Shown one piece after another: positions 8,654 to 16,063 of a stretch of 19,713 nt of DNA (within the stretch, counting starts at the first letter, position 1; each line of letters begins with the position of its first letter). The stretch is taken from assembly GCA_947375085.1 (NCBI GenBank), contig CANCEQ010000036.1:1-19713 (forward strand). The letters run 5' to 3'. The position numbers were made by a program, and so were the translations under genes. The notes below the pieces were generated by a model. It was given only the letters and a program-made list of their open reading frames with translations, searched no databases and was not told the DNA's origin. The DNA is from Flavobacteriales bacterium. Lineage in GTDB: Bacteria > Bacteroidota > Bacteroidia > Flavobacteriales > Crocinitomicaceae.

Positions 8654-11600
8654 ATGATCCGTTGGATTTTAGTTAGTATTTCATTTTGTTTTACACTTTG
8701 TTTTACAGCACAAGTGCCTAATGCTCAATTCACTGTTTCTCAACAAAATGTAAATGTAGGAAGTCCTCTTATTTTTACGAACCAATCTATATTAGGAGGA
8801 TTAAAAATAACTAAAATAAAATGGGATTTTGGGGATGGACAAACCTCTTCAAATATAAATCCTACACATATTTATTTTCAACCTGGCTCTTTTCAAGTTT
8901 CATTAACAATAACAACTTCAGGAGGAGCCGACTCTGAAATAAAAACTGCATATATCACAATATTACCTGCCCTAAATGCTGGTTTTATTGCATCTGACAC
9001 TTCAGGATGCTCCAATTTTTCTGTCCAATTTATAGATAAATCATTTAATCCATCTAACTCTGATCCAATTGTTTCATGGGTATGGGACTTTGGTGATGGA
9101 ACTTCCTTCAACGGACAAATACCTCCTATCCATACTTATGGTATTGGAAAATATACAATTAGTCTCACTATTCAAACTCAACAAGGTTCTTCGAAATTTT
9201 CGTCCATAGCAAACTATATAAAAGTTGGAAAAATTACATCTGTTGATTATTCAATTTCTCCAAATAACATCCCTATTACTTGTGCTAAACGTAATTATTC
9301 ATTCACAAATTTATCTGTTTTACAAGGTGTACATGATTCAACAGAAGTTAAGTATTTGTGGAGTTTTGGAGATGGAGATACCTCCTCAAAACAAAATCCA
9401 ATTTATAATTTTCCAGCTGATACTGGATTTATGGATATTCAATTACTAATAAATTATAGGGGATGCAAAGATTCAATAAAGAAAAATGATCTTTTATATG
9501 TTAAATCACCTATATCAAATTTTAATATTCAAAAATTAATTTGTAATCCTGTTGACTTTCCTAATACACCATTAAGAGTTACAGTCAAAGATAATTCTAT
9601 TACAGGTAGAATTACTGATAATGTAGACATGACTTGGAAATGGGGAGTTTCGGGAGATCCTGATGATTTTTTATTAAATGCAGATATTTTTAATTCAAAT
9701 AAAGGAGATACTGCTCATGTTTTTCGTGCATATGGAACCTATTTTGTAAAACAAATCATACATAATTATACAACTGGATGTTCTGATAGTACGACTAAAA
9801 CAGTAACAATTTCAAAAATGGAACCTAGTTTTACAATTTCAAACGACACCATTTGTTTAGGTTCACCAATTATTGTAACAAGTACTTCAAGTTATACTGA
9901 CCCAGCACCATTTTTTTCATTTAATATGGGAAATACAAAAGTGCAAAATGGTAATCCAATAAATTATACCTATCCAGGAGCAGGAACATTTAATATTACA
10001 CTTAAAGCAACAAATGCTGCAGGTTGTATTAAGTCTATTGCAATAAACAACATTAAAGTATTAAACACACCAATTGCTTCAATTTCTGTTACTGATACAA
10101 ATGAATGTTTAAATGTTCCTACCATATTTTCAAATACATCCACTACTCCAAATGCAACTGTACCCTTGTCAAAGTTTTCATGGACATTCCCAGATGGAAG
10201 CAATCAAGTAACAAACTTAATTTCCGAAAATGTAAATTTTACACACCTAACGAAAGGTCATTTTACAACAAGTTTAGTAGCCACAGATGCTTTTGGATGT
10301 GTATCTCCTCCTAAATCAATAAGTTTGTCCATTTCCCAACCAGTAGCAAATTTCTCTATGGATACGGTTGTATGTGATCTAGAATACTTTACAACAAATA
10401 ATATTTCTTCAGGAGATAATCCATTAAGTTATAGTTGGAAAGTGGATGATGTATATCAAAATAATACCTTTGCTTTATCAACAAATTTTGATGAAGTTGC
10501 AAGTCAATCCTACACATTTGTACCTCATACTGTATTACTGAAAACAACGGATAAAAACGGTTGTAGTGATTCGATTACAAAAACAATTAAAGTCTCAATG
10601 CCTAAGGCTAAAATTGGTTACAGTGCAAGTGGTTCTACTTCAAATTTATTAGGGGAATTTATATGTCCTCCTGTTTTGGAAACATATAAAGATAGTTCAA
10701 TCTCATATGGAACTGTTGATTCTTGGAACTGGACATTTGGAAATTTCTTCACATCAACTATTAAAAATCCTGTTAATAGTTATAATTTTCCAGGGATTTT
10801 CTCTACTAGTTTATCAATTACAGATCAATTTGGTTGTCAGGCAGATACAATCTTAACAAATTATTTGAAAATTTTAGGCCCGAAAGCAGATTTAGATTGG
10901 ACGCCAACCGGATCTGCTTGTGATCATAAATACTTATTTAGTGCAACAAATCTAAAAACAGTTGATTCATTAATTTGGAATTTAGATGATAATTCTACAG
11001 CAATACACTCTACTTCTTTTTCACATTCATATCTTCCAGGAACTTATAATCCATCCGTTTCATTAATTGACCCAAATCAATGTGAAGTAAATTATCCTTT
11101 AAACCAAATAATTATACAGCCTAGTCTGTTAATGGCAGATGCAGGGATAGATCAAATAGTTTGTCAAAATTCAACTAATATGAATGCCTCATCTTCTATT
11201 ATTGGAACCAAAACTTGGCATTTGGTAAATGGTTCAGGAACTATTTTTGACACAACTTCACCAACATCATTAATTACTAATTTAGGAATTGGAAAAAATA
11301 TTTTTGTATGGAGTGTAAAAGAAGGATGTGAGATAATTTCTGATACGGTTCAACTTATTAATGCTGAACTATCAGTAAATGCAGGTCCTGATCAATTATT
11401 ATGTAGTTCTTCATCTCAACTCAATGCAAATACTCCTATTGTAGGTTCAGGTTTATGGTCAGTACATTCAGGTACAGGAACATTTTTGAATCCTACAAAT
11501 TCAAACTCAATAATTAATGGTTTGACCTATGGAAAAAATGAATTAATCTGGACGGTTACTAATCAATGTTCAACCATTCGAGATACTATGACAATAGTTT

Positions 11601-12670
11601 TTGAAAAAAATCCTACGATACCTAATGCTGGCACGAATCAATCTACCTGCGAATCAACTTTCCAGTTGTCTGGAAATAAAGCGCTTATTGGTAAATGTAG
11701 TTGGTCAAATAGTGTAGGTTCAGGTACAATTTCAAATACATCTATTGAAAACCCTACAATTACAAATTTAAGCATCGGTCAAAATATTTTTCAATGGAAA
11801 ATATCAAATACTTGTAAAAGTGATTCGAGCAAAGTAATTATAACCAGATTAGAATTACCTAGTAAAGCAAAAACACAAGAAATTGATCCAATTTGTGGTA
11901 ATCTAGTTCAAATTAAAGGCAATAAGCCTAATATAGGTTCTGGAAGTTGGAAAAAAGTAACAGGAAAAGGAATGATTAGTAATCCATCTGATTCAATAAC
12001 AAATGTGACCAACTTAGGTTTAGGATATTCAGTATACAGATGGACTATTTCAAATACATGTGGTTCAGATTCTTCAGATGTAACTGTTCGAGCAGATACC
12101 ATTCCATCAGATGCTATAGTGGGAAAAGATCAATCTTTTTGTGGATATGAATATGTTTTGGCTGGAAATAAACCAACCTACGGAAAAGGTCATTGGTCAA
12201 TTTTAAATGGTTATTGCCTAATTTTTGACACAACTGATAATACTTCAGGTGTGTCAAATATAAACTTAGGTACAACTGAATTAAAATGGAGTATCTCAAA
12301 TTCATGTGGAAATAAGTCTGCAACTTATAAAATAACAAGTACCGGAAATTGTCCAGATGAAGATAGTTTAGCGAATAAATTAGTGTATTTCATTCCAAAT
12401 ACGTTTACACCAAACGGTGACGATTTAAATTCAACATTCACACCTTGTTTTACTTCTGGAATAGATCCACAAGATTTTTGGATGATTATTTATGACAGAT
12501 GGGGTAATGTTATTTTCGAATCACACGATGCTAAAAAAGGTTGGAAAGGAACGCTTGGCGAAAATGGTCCCTTTGTTACCGAAGGGATATATAATTGGAA
12601 AATCTTTTTTACTGAAATATTATCAAAAGACAAACGTAAAATTTCAGGTGATGTATTAATTATTAAATAG
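8654..12670 (+). CDS. Secreted modular surface protein, shorter paralogue of the preceding gene, T9SS type B C-terminal domain
   Basis: 1338 residues. Signal peptide at 1-20 (MIRWILVSISFCFTLCFTAQ). Nine PKD-type modules follow to about residue 822, then five of the roughly 82-residue Ig-like repeats (about 823-1233), then the T9SS type B C-terminal domain (about 1240-1338; PNTFTPNGDDLN, YDRWGNVIFES, KKGWKGTLGENG). Module by module it matches its neighbour: module 1 pairs with module 1, and modules 2-9 pair with neighbour modules 5-12 (both have DPIVSW, FGDGT and YGIG in the same places, and both have an NVDM then YGTY pattern two modules later). Neighbour modules 2-4 and most of its repeat array are missing here. 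Start choice: the signal peptide begins directly at this ATG. Inferred role: a second surface adhesin or structural protein with a different reach. Repeats 3 and 5 each carry an extra Cys. Confidence 0.92.
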   Translation: MIRWILVSISFCFTLCFTAQVPNAQFTVSQQNVNVGSPLIFTNQSILGGLKITKIKWDFGDGQTSSNINPTHIYFQPGSFQVSLTITTSGGADSEIKTAYITILPALNAGFIASDTSGCSNFSVQFIDKSFNPSNSDPIVSWVWDFGDGTSFNGQIPPIHTYGIGKYTISLTIQTQQGSSKFSSIANYIKVGKITSVDYSISPNNIPITCAKRNYSFTNLSVLQGVHDSTEVKYLWSFGDGDTSSKQNPIYNFPADTGFMDIQLLINYRGCKDSIKKNDLLYVKSPISNFNIQKLICNPVDFPNTPLRVTVKDNSITGRITDNVDMTWKWGVSGDPDDFLLNADIFNSNKGDTAHVFRAYGTYFVKQIIHNYTTGCSDSTTKTVTISKMEPSFTISNDTICLGSPIIVTSTSSYTDPAPFFSFNMGNTKVQNGNPINYTYPGAGTFNITLKATNAAGCIKSIAINNIKVLNTPIASISVTDTNECLNVPTIFSNTSTTPNATVPLSKFSWTFPDGSNQVTNLISENVNFTHLTKGHFTTSLVATDAFGCVSPPKSISLSISQPVANFSMDTVVCDLEYFTTNNISSGDNPLSYSWKVDDVYQNNTFALSTNFDEVASQSYTFVPHTVLLKTTDKNGCSDSITKTIKVSMPKAKIGYSASGSTSNLLGEFICPPVLETYKDSSISYGTVDSWNWTFGNFFTSTIKNPVNSYNFPGIFSTSLSITDQFGCQADTILTNYLKILGPKADLDWTPTGSACDHKYLFSATNLKTVDSLIWNLDDNSTAIHSTSFSHSYLPGTYNPSVSLIDPNQCEVNYPLNQIIIQPSLLMADAGIDQIVCQNSTNMNASSSIIGTKTWHLVNGSGTIFDTTSPTSLITNLGIGKNIFVWSVKEGCEIISDTVQLINAELSVNAGPDQLLCSSSSQLNANTPIVGSGLWSVHSGTGTFLNPTNSNSIINGLTYGKNELIWTVTNQCSTIRDTMTIVFEKNPTIPNAGTNQSTCESTFQLSGNKALIGKCSWSNSVGSGTISNTSIENPTITNLSIGQNIFQWKISNTCKSDSSKVIITRLELPSKAKTQEIDPICGNLVQIKGNKPNIGSGSWKKVTGKGMISNPSDSITNVTNLGLGYSVYRWTISNTCGSDSSDVTVRADTIPSDAIVGKDQSFCGYEYVLAGNKPTYGKGHWSILNGYCLIFDTTDNTSGVSNINLGTTELKWSISNSCGNKSATYKITSTGNCPDEDSLANKLVYFIPNTFTPNGDDLNSTFTPCFTSGIDPQDFWMIIYDRWGNVIFESHDAKKGWKGTLGENGPFVTEGIYNWKIFFTEILSKDKRKISGDVLIIK
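11120..12352 (+). repeat. Array of 5 tandem repeats (about 240-246 bp) inside the second giant gene
   Basis: These are the same repeat type as in the upstream paralogue, anchored by Ala-Gly codons at 11141, 11381 and 11627, with two more degenerate copies after that. Key positions are the Cys after the DQ-like start (DQIVC, NQSTC, DQSFC), a Trp in the middle, and the SNTC/SNSC segment. The copies are more diverged from each other than those in the 13-copy array; the fourth has lost the AGPDQ motif (it reads TQEIDPIC). Confidence 0.85.
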
Positions 12671-12687
12671 CAATCCCTCTTTTTTCG

Positions 12688-12695
12688 TACCTTTA
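12688..12695 (+). promoter_or_regulatory. Weak candidate -7 element before the MORN-repeat gene
   Basis: TACCTTTA differs from TAnnTTTG only in the last base and lies 17 bp before the ATG at 12713. No TTG is present at the right distance upstream. The 42-bp gap after the second giant gene holds no hairpin, so readthrough from that gene is equally possible. Confidence 0.3.
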
Positions 12696-12712
12696 CTGAA
12701 ACATATAATGGC

Positions 12713-13267
12713 ATGAAAAAGATTCTAATTTTATCCTTCCTCACTTTACTATTTTCATTTCCTGGTAATAGTCAAATCTATAATTCAAAAGATTCAACCT
12801 TTTATACAGACTCTACTTTTTCAAAAGTATTCAATGGTATATCTGTATCCTATTATACTTTAAATGGTGCTGTTCAAAATAAAGCGAATTATATCAACGG
12901 AAAATTACACGGTGAAGCTATTGAATACCATGAAAATGGAAAAATTGCGCGAAAAGTAAATTTCACTGATGGGAAATGTCAAGGGGAAGTTTTAGAATTT
13001 CATCCGAATGGACAAATTGCTAAAAAAGCAACATATTTCAACGGTATTCCGCATGGAGAATTAATAAAGTACCACGAAAATGGTAACATTGAAGCTAAAA
13101 CCAATTACATCGAAGGTGATTTACATGGTGAATGGTTTAATTTCTATGAAAATGGAGCCATTAGAGGAAAAGGTACCTATTCAAAAGGGAAAATTCACGG
13201 TGAAACTATTTGGTACGATCCGAATGGAAAAGCTTCCAATTTTTATGCAATTCCTCTAAATTGGTAA
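12713..13267 (+). CDS. Secreted MORN-type (YwqK-like) repeat protein
   Basis: 184 residues. Residues 1-21 look like a signal peptide (MKKILILSFLTLLFSFPGNSQ). The body is a chain of MORN_2-type repeats with a strict 24-residue period: the HGE/QGE motif recurs with Gly at 67, 91, 115, 139 and 163, each followed by a YxENG or FxPNG turn. A degenerate extra copy probably covers 36-60. Proteins of this type are often annotated as YwqK-family antitoxins, but the signal peptide and the lack of any toxin gene nearby argue against that label. Function is unknown; such repeats form beta-hairpin stacks that usually mediate binding. The ATG five bases upstream (12708) reaches a stop after two codons, so 12713 is the start. 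It lies 42 bp after the second giant gene and 11 bp before a glycosyltransferase. Confidence 0.85.
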   Translation: MKKILILSFLTLLFSFPGNSQIYNSKDSTFYTDSTFSKVFNGISVSYYTLNGAVQNKANYINGKLHGEAIEYHENGKIARKVNFTDGKCQGEVLEFHPNGQIAKKATYFNGIPHGELIKYHENGNIEAKTNYIEGDLHGEWFNFYENGAIRGKGTYSKGKIHGETIWYDPNGKASNFYAIPLNW

Positions 13268-13278
13268 ATTGCAATTTC

Positions 13279-14514
13279 ATGCAAAACATCTTAATTATAG
13301 GCTTTGTTTGGCCTGAACCTAATTCTTCAGCGGCTGGAAGTAGAATGCTACAATTGATAGAAGCATTTTTATCTGAAGGTGCTAAAATTACATTCGCTAG
13401 TACTGCATCCGATAGCGATTTCATGTTTAATGTTCAGGAATTAGGAATTGATAAAGTTTCTATTGAACTAAACAACTCCAACTTTGATACTTTTGTCCGC
13501 GATTTAAATCCGGATGTAGTGCTTTTTGACCGTTTCATGGTCGAAGAACAATTTGGCTGGAGAGTTGCTAAAGAATGTCCGAATGCGCTTCGAATACTTG
13601 ATACTGAAGATTTACATTGTTTAAGAGCCGCTCGACAATTAGCAGTCAAAGAAAAAAGAGATATTAATCCAACTGATTTATTTTCAGACACTTCCAAAAG
13701 AGAGGTGGCGAGTATTTTAAGATCTGATGTAACATTGATTATTTCCACTTTCGAAATGCAAATTTTAACAGAGAATTTCAAAGTTGATTCTTCTCTCCTA
13801 TTATACTTACCTTTCTTTTTAAACCCTATTTCAGGAGAAGAAATATCAACTAGAAAAACCTTTGAGGAAAGAAATGATTTTGTCTTCATAGGAAATTTCT
13901 TACACGAACCCAATTGGGATGCCGTAAAATATTTAAAAGAAGCTATTTGGCCTCTGATAAAAAAAGAATTACCCGATTCTAAAATAAACATTTACGGAGC
14001 ATATCCTTCTCAAAAAGTAACTCAATTACACAATGAAAAAGCAGGTTTTATCATAAAAGGAAGAGCTTTATCAGCAACTGAAGTAATTGAAAATGCAAGA
14101 GTAACCATTGTACCTTTGCGTTTTGGTGCTGGAATCAAAGGAAAATTGGTAGAAGCAATGCTATGCGGAACTCCAAGTGTCACTACTTCTATCGGTGCCG
14201 AATCGATGCATGGAAACTTACCTTGGAGTGGATTTATAGCAAATGAACCGACAGAAATAACAAATAAAGCAATTGAGCTATATACTTCGAAATCAACATG
14301 GTTAAAAGCTCAAGAGAAAGGCGTTGATATCATAAATTCAATCTTTTCTAAAAAAGAAAATTCTTCTATTTTTCTTTCAAAAGTAAAAGAAATACAAAAT
14401 AATTTAGTAAACCATCGATTCGCTAATTTCACAGGATCTATGTTGATGCACCATACATTGGCTAGTACAAAATACATGTCGAAATGGATTGAGGAGAAGA
14501 ATAAGTTAATTTGA
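13279..14514 (+). CDS. Glycosyltransferase, GT-B fold (GT4/group 1-like)
   Basis: 411 residues from the ATG at 13279. An in-frame ATG at 13210 exists, but it would overlap the MORN gene by 58 bp and add an unconserved-looking tail; the chosen start places a Rossmann strand (NILIIGFVWPEPNSSAAG) right at the N-terminus, as is usual for GT-B enzymes. The N-terminal acceptor domain runs to about 200. The C-terminal nucleotide-sugar domain contains FIGNFLHEPNWDA, then the family signature with GAGIKGKLVEAM at 283-294 and CGTPSVTT following. Glu292 is in the position of the conserved glutamate that contacts the donor nucleotide. Known of the family: transfer of a sugar from a nucleotide-sugar donor. 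The acceptor is unknown; the neighbourhood would fit a surface glycan or glycosylation of secreted proteins, but no other glycan genes are present. No membrane segment is visible. Confidence 0.87.
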   Translation: MQNILIIGFVWPEPNSSAAGSRMLQLIEAFLSEGAKITFASTASDSDFMFNVQELGIDKVSIELNNSNFDTFVRDLNPDVVLFDRFMVEEQFGWRVAKECPNALRILDTEDLHCLRAARQLAVKEKRDINPTDLFSDTSKREVASILRSDVTLIISTFEMQILTENFKVDSSLLLYLPFFLNPISGEEISTRKTFEERNDFVFIGNFLHEPNWDAVKYLKEAIWPLIKKELPDSKINIYGAYPSQKVTQLHNEKAGFIIKGRALSATEVIENARVTIVPLRFGAGIKGKLVEAMLCGTPSVTTSIGAESMHGNLPWSGFIANEPTEITNKAIELYTSKSTWLKAQEKGVDIINSIFSKKENSSIFLSKVKEIQNNLVNHRFANFTGSMLMHHTLASTKYMSKWIEEKNKLI

Positions 14515-14546
14515 AAATGGGTCGATTTGAAAATTTGAAAGGTGTA

Positions 14547-14576
14547 TTGTATTCTGAAATTGAAATCGTAAATTTG
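14547..14576 (+). promoter_or_regulatory. Bacteroidota promoter of the DUF4286-rsmA pair
   Basis: TTG (14547-14549), 19-bp spacer, then TAAATTTG (14569-14576): both halves match the Bacteroidota consensus at the standard spacing. The ATG at 14581 begins only 4 bp after the -7 box, so transcription should start at or next to the start codon. Confidence 0.75.
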
Positions 14577-14580
14577 TACT

Positions 14581-14898
14581 ATGATTTTATACAATGTAAC
14601 AGTCAGTATTGACTCAAATATTCAAGATGAATGGTTGGGATGGATGCGTTCAACACACATTCCTCAAGTGATGGAAACAGGATGTTTTTTAGAAAGTAGA
14701 ATTTCTAGAGTGAACGGTGAAGAAGAAGGTGGTGTAACATATGCTATCACTTATTTAAGTCCTAGTAAAGAAATTTTCGAAACGTACGAAAAAGAACATG
14801 CTCCATTATTACAAGCGGATCATGCTTCAAAATACTCCGGTAAATTTGCCGCTTTTAGAACGACATTAAACGTTATTGAAGAATTCAAGAAAATATGA
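14581..14898 (+). CDS. DUF4286-type small protein
   Basis: 105 residues, no signal peptide or membrane segment. The start MILYNVTVSIDSNIQDEWLG and the following MRSTHIPQVMETGCFLE are typical of the DUF4286 family, whose members are about 100 residues long and occur widely in Bacteroidota. The predicted fold is a small alpha/beta (ferredoxin-like) barrel domain, and no biochemical role is known to me. Its stop overlaps the rsmA start (ATGA), so the two are co-transcribed and translationally coupled, which hints at a link to ribosome maturation but does not show one. The start is supported by family resemblance from the first residue, even though it lies almost on top of the promoter. Confidence 0.85.
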   Translation: MILYNVTVSIDSNIQDEWLGWMRSTHIPQVMETGCFLESRISRVNGEEEGGVTYAITYLSPSKEIFETYEKEHAPLLQADHASKYSGKFAAFRTTLNVIEEFKKI

Positions 14899-15722
14899 GC
14901 TTTCAAAAAGTAAGAGCGAAGAAACACCTTGGTCAACATTTCTTGACAGATAAAAACATATGTCAAAAAATAGCGCAACAATTCAAAGGATACAGAGGAT
15001 GTAATAAAGTCTTGGAAATTGGCCCTGGAATGGGTGCCTTAACCGAGTTTTTGTTAGAAAGAAATGAGTCGGAAGTTCACGTAATGGAAATCGACCGTGA
15101 TTCTATCGCTTATTTGAAAGAACATTTTCCAATTCTTGAAAATAGAATTTACGAATCTGATTTTTTACATACAAAATTTGAGACAATTTTTGGGGACGAA
15201 CCTTTCTCAGTAGTTGGAAATTTTCCGTACAACATTTCATCTCAAATTATGTTCAAGTGTTTGGAGTATCGAAACCAAATACCTGAAATAATGGGCATGT
15301 TTCAGCGCGAAGTAGCTTGGAGAATTGCCGAAAAACCAGGTACAAAACAATATGGAATCATCAGTGTTTTAATTCAAGCATTTTATGATATTGAATATTG
15401 TTTTACGGTTGACGAGCACGTTTTCAATCCCCCTCCAAAAGTAAAGTCAGGTGTTATCAGATGTACCAGAAACGACAGACAAACACTTCCTTGTGATGAT
15501 AAATTGTTTATTCACGTCGTAAAACAGACATTTGGACAAAGAAGAAAGACCATTCGTAACTCGTTGAAATCCATTATTCAAAATCCAGCTTTTGATCATC
15601 CCTTTTTGACATTACGTCCAGAAAGATTATCCGTTGATGACTTTATAGAGCTAACGTTGGCGATTGAAAAATTTAGATTAGAGAACGGAGAAAACAATAC
15701 AATTGTTGATAAAGTAGAATAA
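14895..15722 (+). CDS. rsmA: 16S rRNA (adenine1518-N6/adenine1519-N6)-dimethyltransferase
   Basis: 275 residues, normal family length. It dimethylates two adjacent adenines in the 3' terminal hairpin of 16S rRNA using S-adenosylmethionine, a late step in 30S subunit assembly in the cytoplasm. Visible signatures: the N-terminal AKKHLGQHFLTDKNIC (8-23); the SAM-binding motif VLEIGPGMGALTE (39-51); the acidic ribose-binding segment MEIDRD (64-69); and the catalytic motif GNFPYNISS (108-116), where Phe replaces the Leu of the common NLPY form, as often seen in this phylum. The C-terminal part has FNPPPKVKSGVI and FGQRRKTIRNSLK, also typical. It overlaps the DUF4286 gene by 4 bp. Transcription probably ends before the next small gene; a 6-bp hairpin (TTCAAC/GTTGAA, 15734-15751) follows it. 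Confidence 0.97.
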   Translation: MSFQKVRAKKHLGQHFLTDKNICQKIAQQFKGYRGCNKVLEIGPGMGALTEFLLERNESEVHVMEIDRDSIAYLKEHFPILENRIYESDFLHTKFETIFGDEPFSVVGNFPYNISSQIMFKCLEYRNQIPEIMGMFQREVAWRIAEKPGTKQYGIISVLIQAFYDIEYCFTVDEHVFNPPPKVKSGVIRCTRNDRQTLPCDDKLFIHVVKQTFGQRRKTIRNSLKSIIQNPAFDHPFLTLRPERLSVDDFIELTLAIEKFRLENGENNTIVDKVE

Positions 15723-15746
15723 ATTGCAACTTTTTCAACAAAATAG

Positions 15747-15777
15747 TTGAATGAAACTAATTTTTTTACTTTCTTTG
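15747..15777 (+). promoter_or_regulatory. Candidate promoter of the 61-residue membrane protein
   Basis: TTG (15747-15749), 20-bp spacer, TTTCTTTG (15770-15777), which has one mismatch to TAnnTTTG. The ATG follows 19 bp later. The TTG lies in the right arm of a 6-bp inverted repeat (15734-15739 and 15746-15751), which may serve as a weak terminator for rsmA or as a binding site. Confidence 0.5.
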
Positions 15778-15796
15778 TCGTACAAAATTAATTATT

Positions 15797-15982
15797 ATGA
15801 GTTCAAGAACAGCATTTGAAGCAATCGGAGATTTTTTATATGGTTTACCATTTGAGTTTTACGATAACGTTGGAAACATTTTCAACTATTCTTGTATTGT
15901 ATTAGGATTTGTAGGTTTATTTTATTGGTTGAATTTACAACGTAAGTTTAACAACGATAAAAAAAATAACCCATACGGATAG
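15797..15982 (+). CDS. Small single-pass membrane protein (resembles DUF6341)
   Basis: 61 residues. An N-terminal amphipathic stretch (AFEAIGDFLYGLPFEFYDNV) leads into one membrane segment at about 29-47 (YSCIVLGFVGLFYWLNLQ) and a short charged tail (RKFNNDKKNNPYG). The layout and the FYWL then KFN pattern recall the small DUF6341 proteins of Flavobacteriia, which are of unknown function; I am only moderately sure of that match. It has its own candidate promoter and is followed at once by a strong terminator, so it appears to be a monocistronic gene. The positive C-terminal tail suggests the C-terminus is cytoplasmic. Confidence 0.75.
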   Translation: MSSRTAFEAIGDFLYGLPFEFYDNVGNIFNYSCIVLGFVGLFYWLNLQRKFNNDKKNNPYG

Positions 15983-16006
15983 TAAATAATATTTTAAAAA
16001 TATTTT

Positions 16007-16041
16007 AAAAGGTTATTTGTCATTGGCAAATAACCTTTTTT
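16007..16041 (+). terminator. Strong intrinsic terminator
   Basis: A perfect 13-bp inverted repeat (16007-16019 with 16027-16039) encloses a 7-base loop, and a run of six T's (16036-16041) overlaps the right arm, followed by G and four more T's. It ends transcription of the small membrane protein. Because the stem also has an A-run on its left, it could work in both directions, but no minus-strand gene is present to need it. Confidence 0.9.
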
Positions 16042-16063
16042 GTTTTAGGTTAATACTTTATAA

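Noticed and set aside
1891..12670. A wholly new repeat domain
   Set aside because: Repeats of the ANAGPDQ...WTISN type and PKD modules with this C-terminal domain are widespread in Bacteroidota surface proteins; only the copy-number pattern and arrangement are notable here.
12713..13267. Antitoxin of a toxin-antitoxin pair (YwqK label)
   Set aside because: The protein has a signal peptide and no adjacent toxin-like gene.
13210..13278. Upstream in-frame ATG for the glycosyltransferase
   Set aside because: It lies inside the MORN-repeat gene and adds a 23-residue tail without family character; the ATG at 13279 puts the first Rossmann strand at the N-terminus and leaves an 11-bp intergenic gap.
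13434..13991. 185-codon minus-strand open frame opposite the glycosyltransferase
   Set aside because: The plus strand encodes a clear GT-B enzyme here; the minus frame has no recognisable domain and is a shadow.
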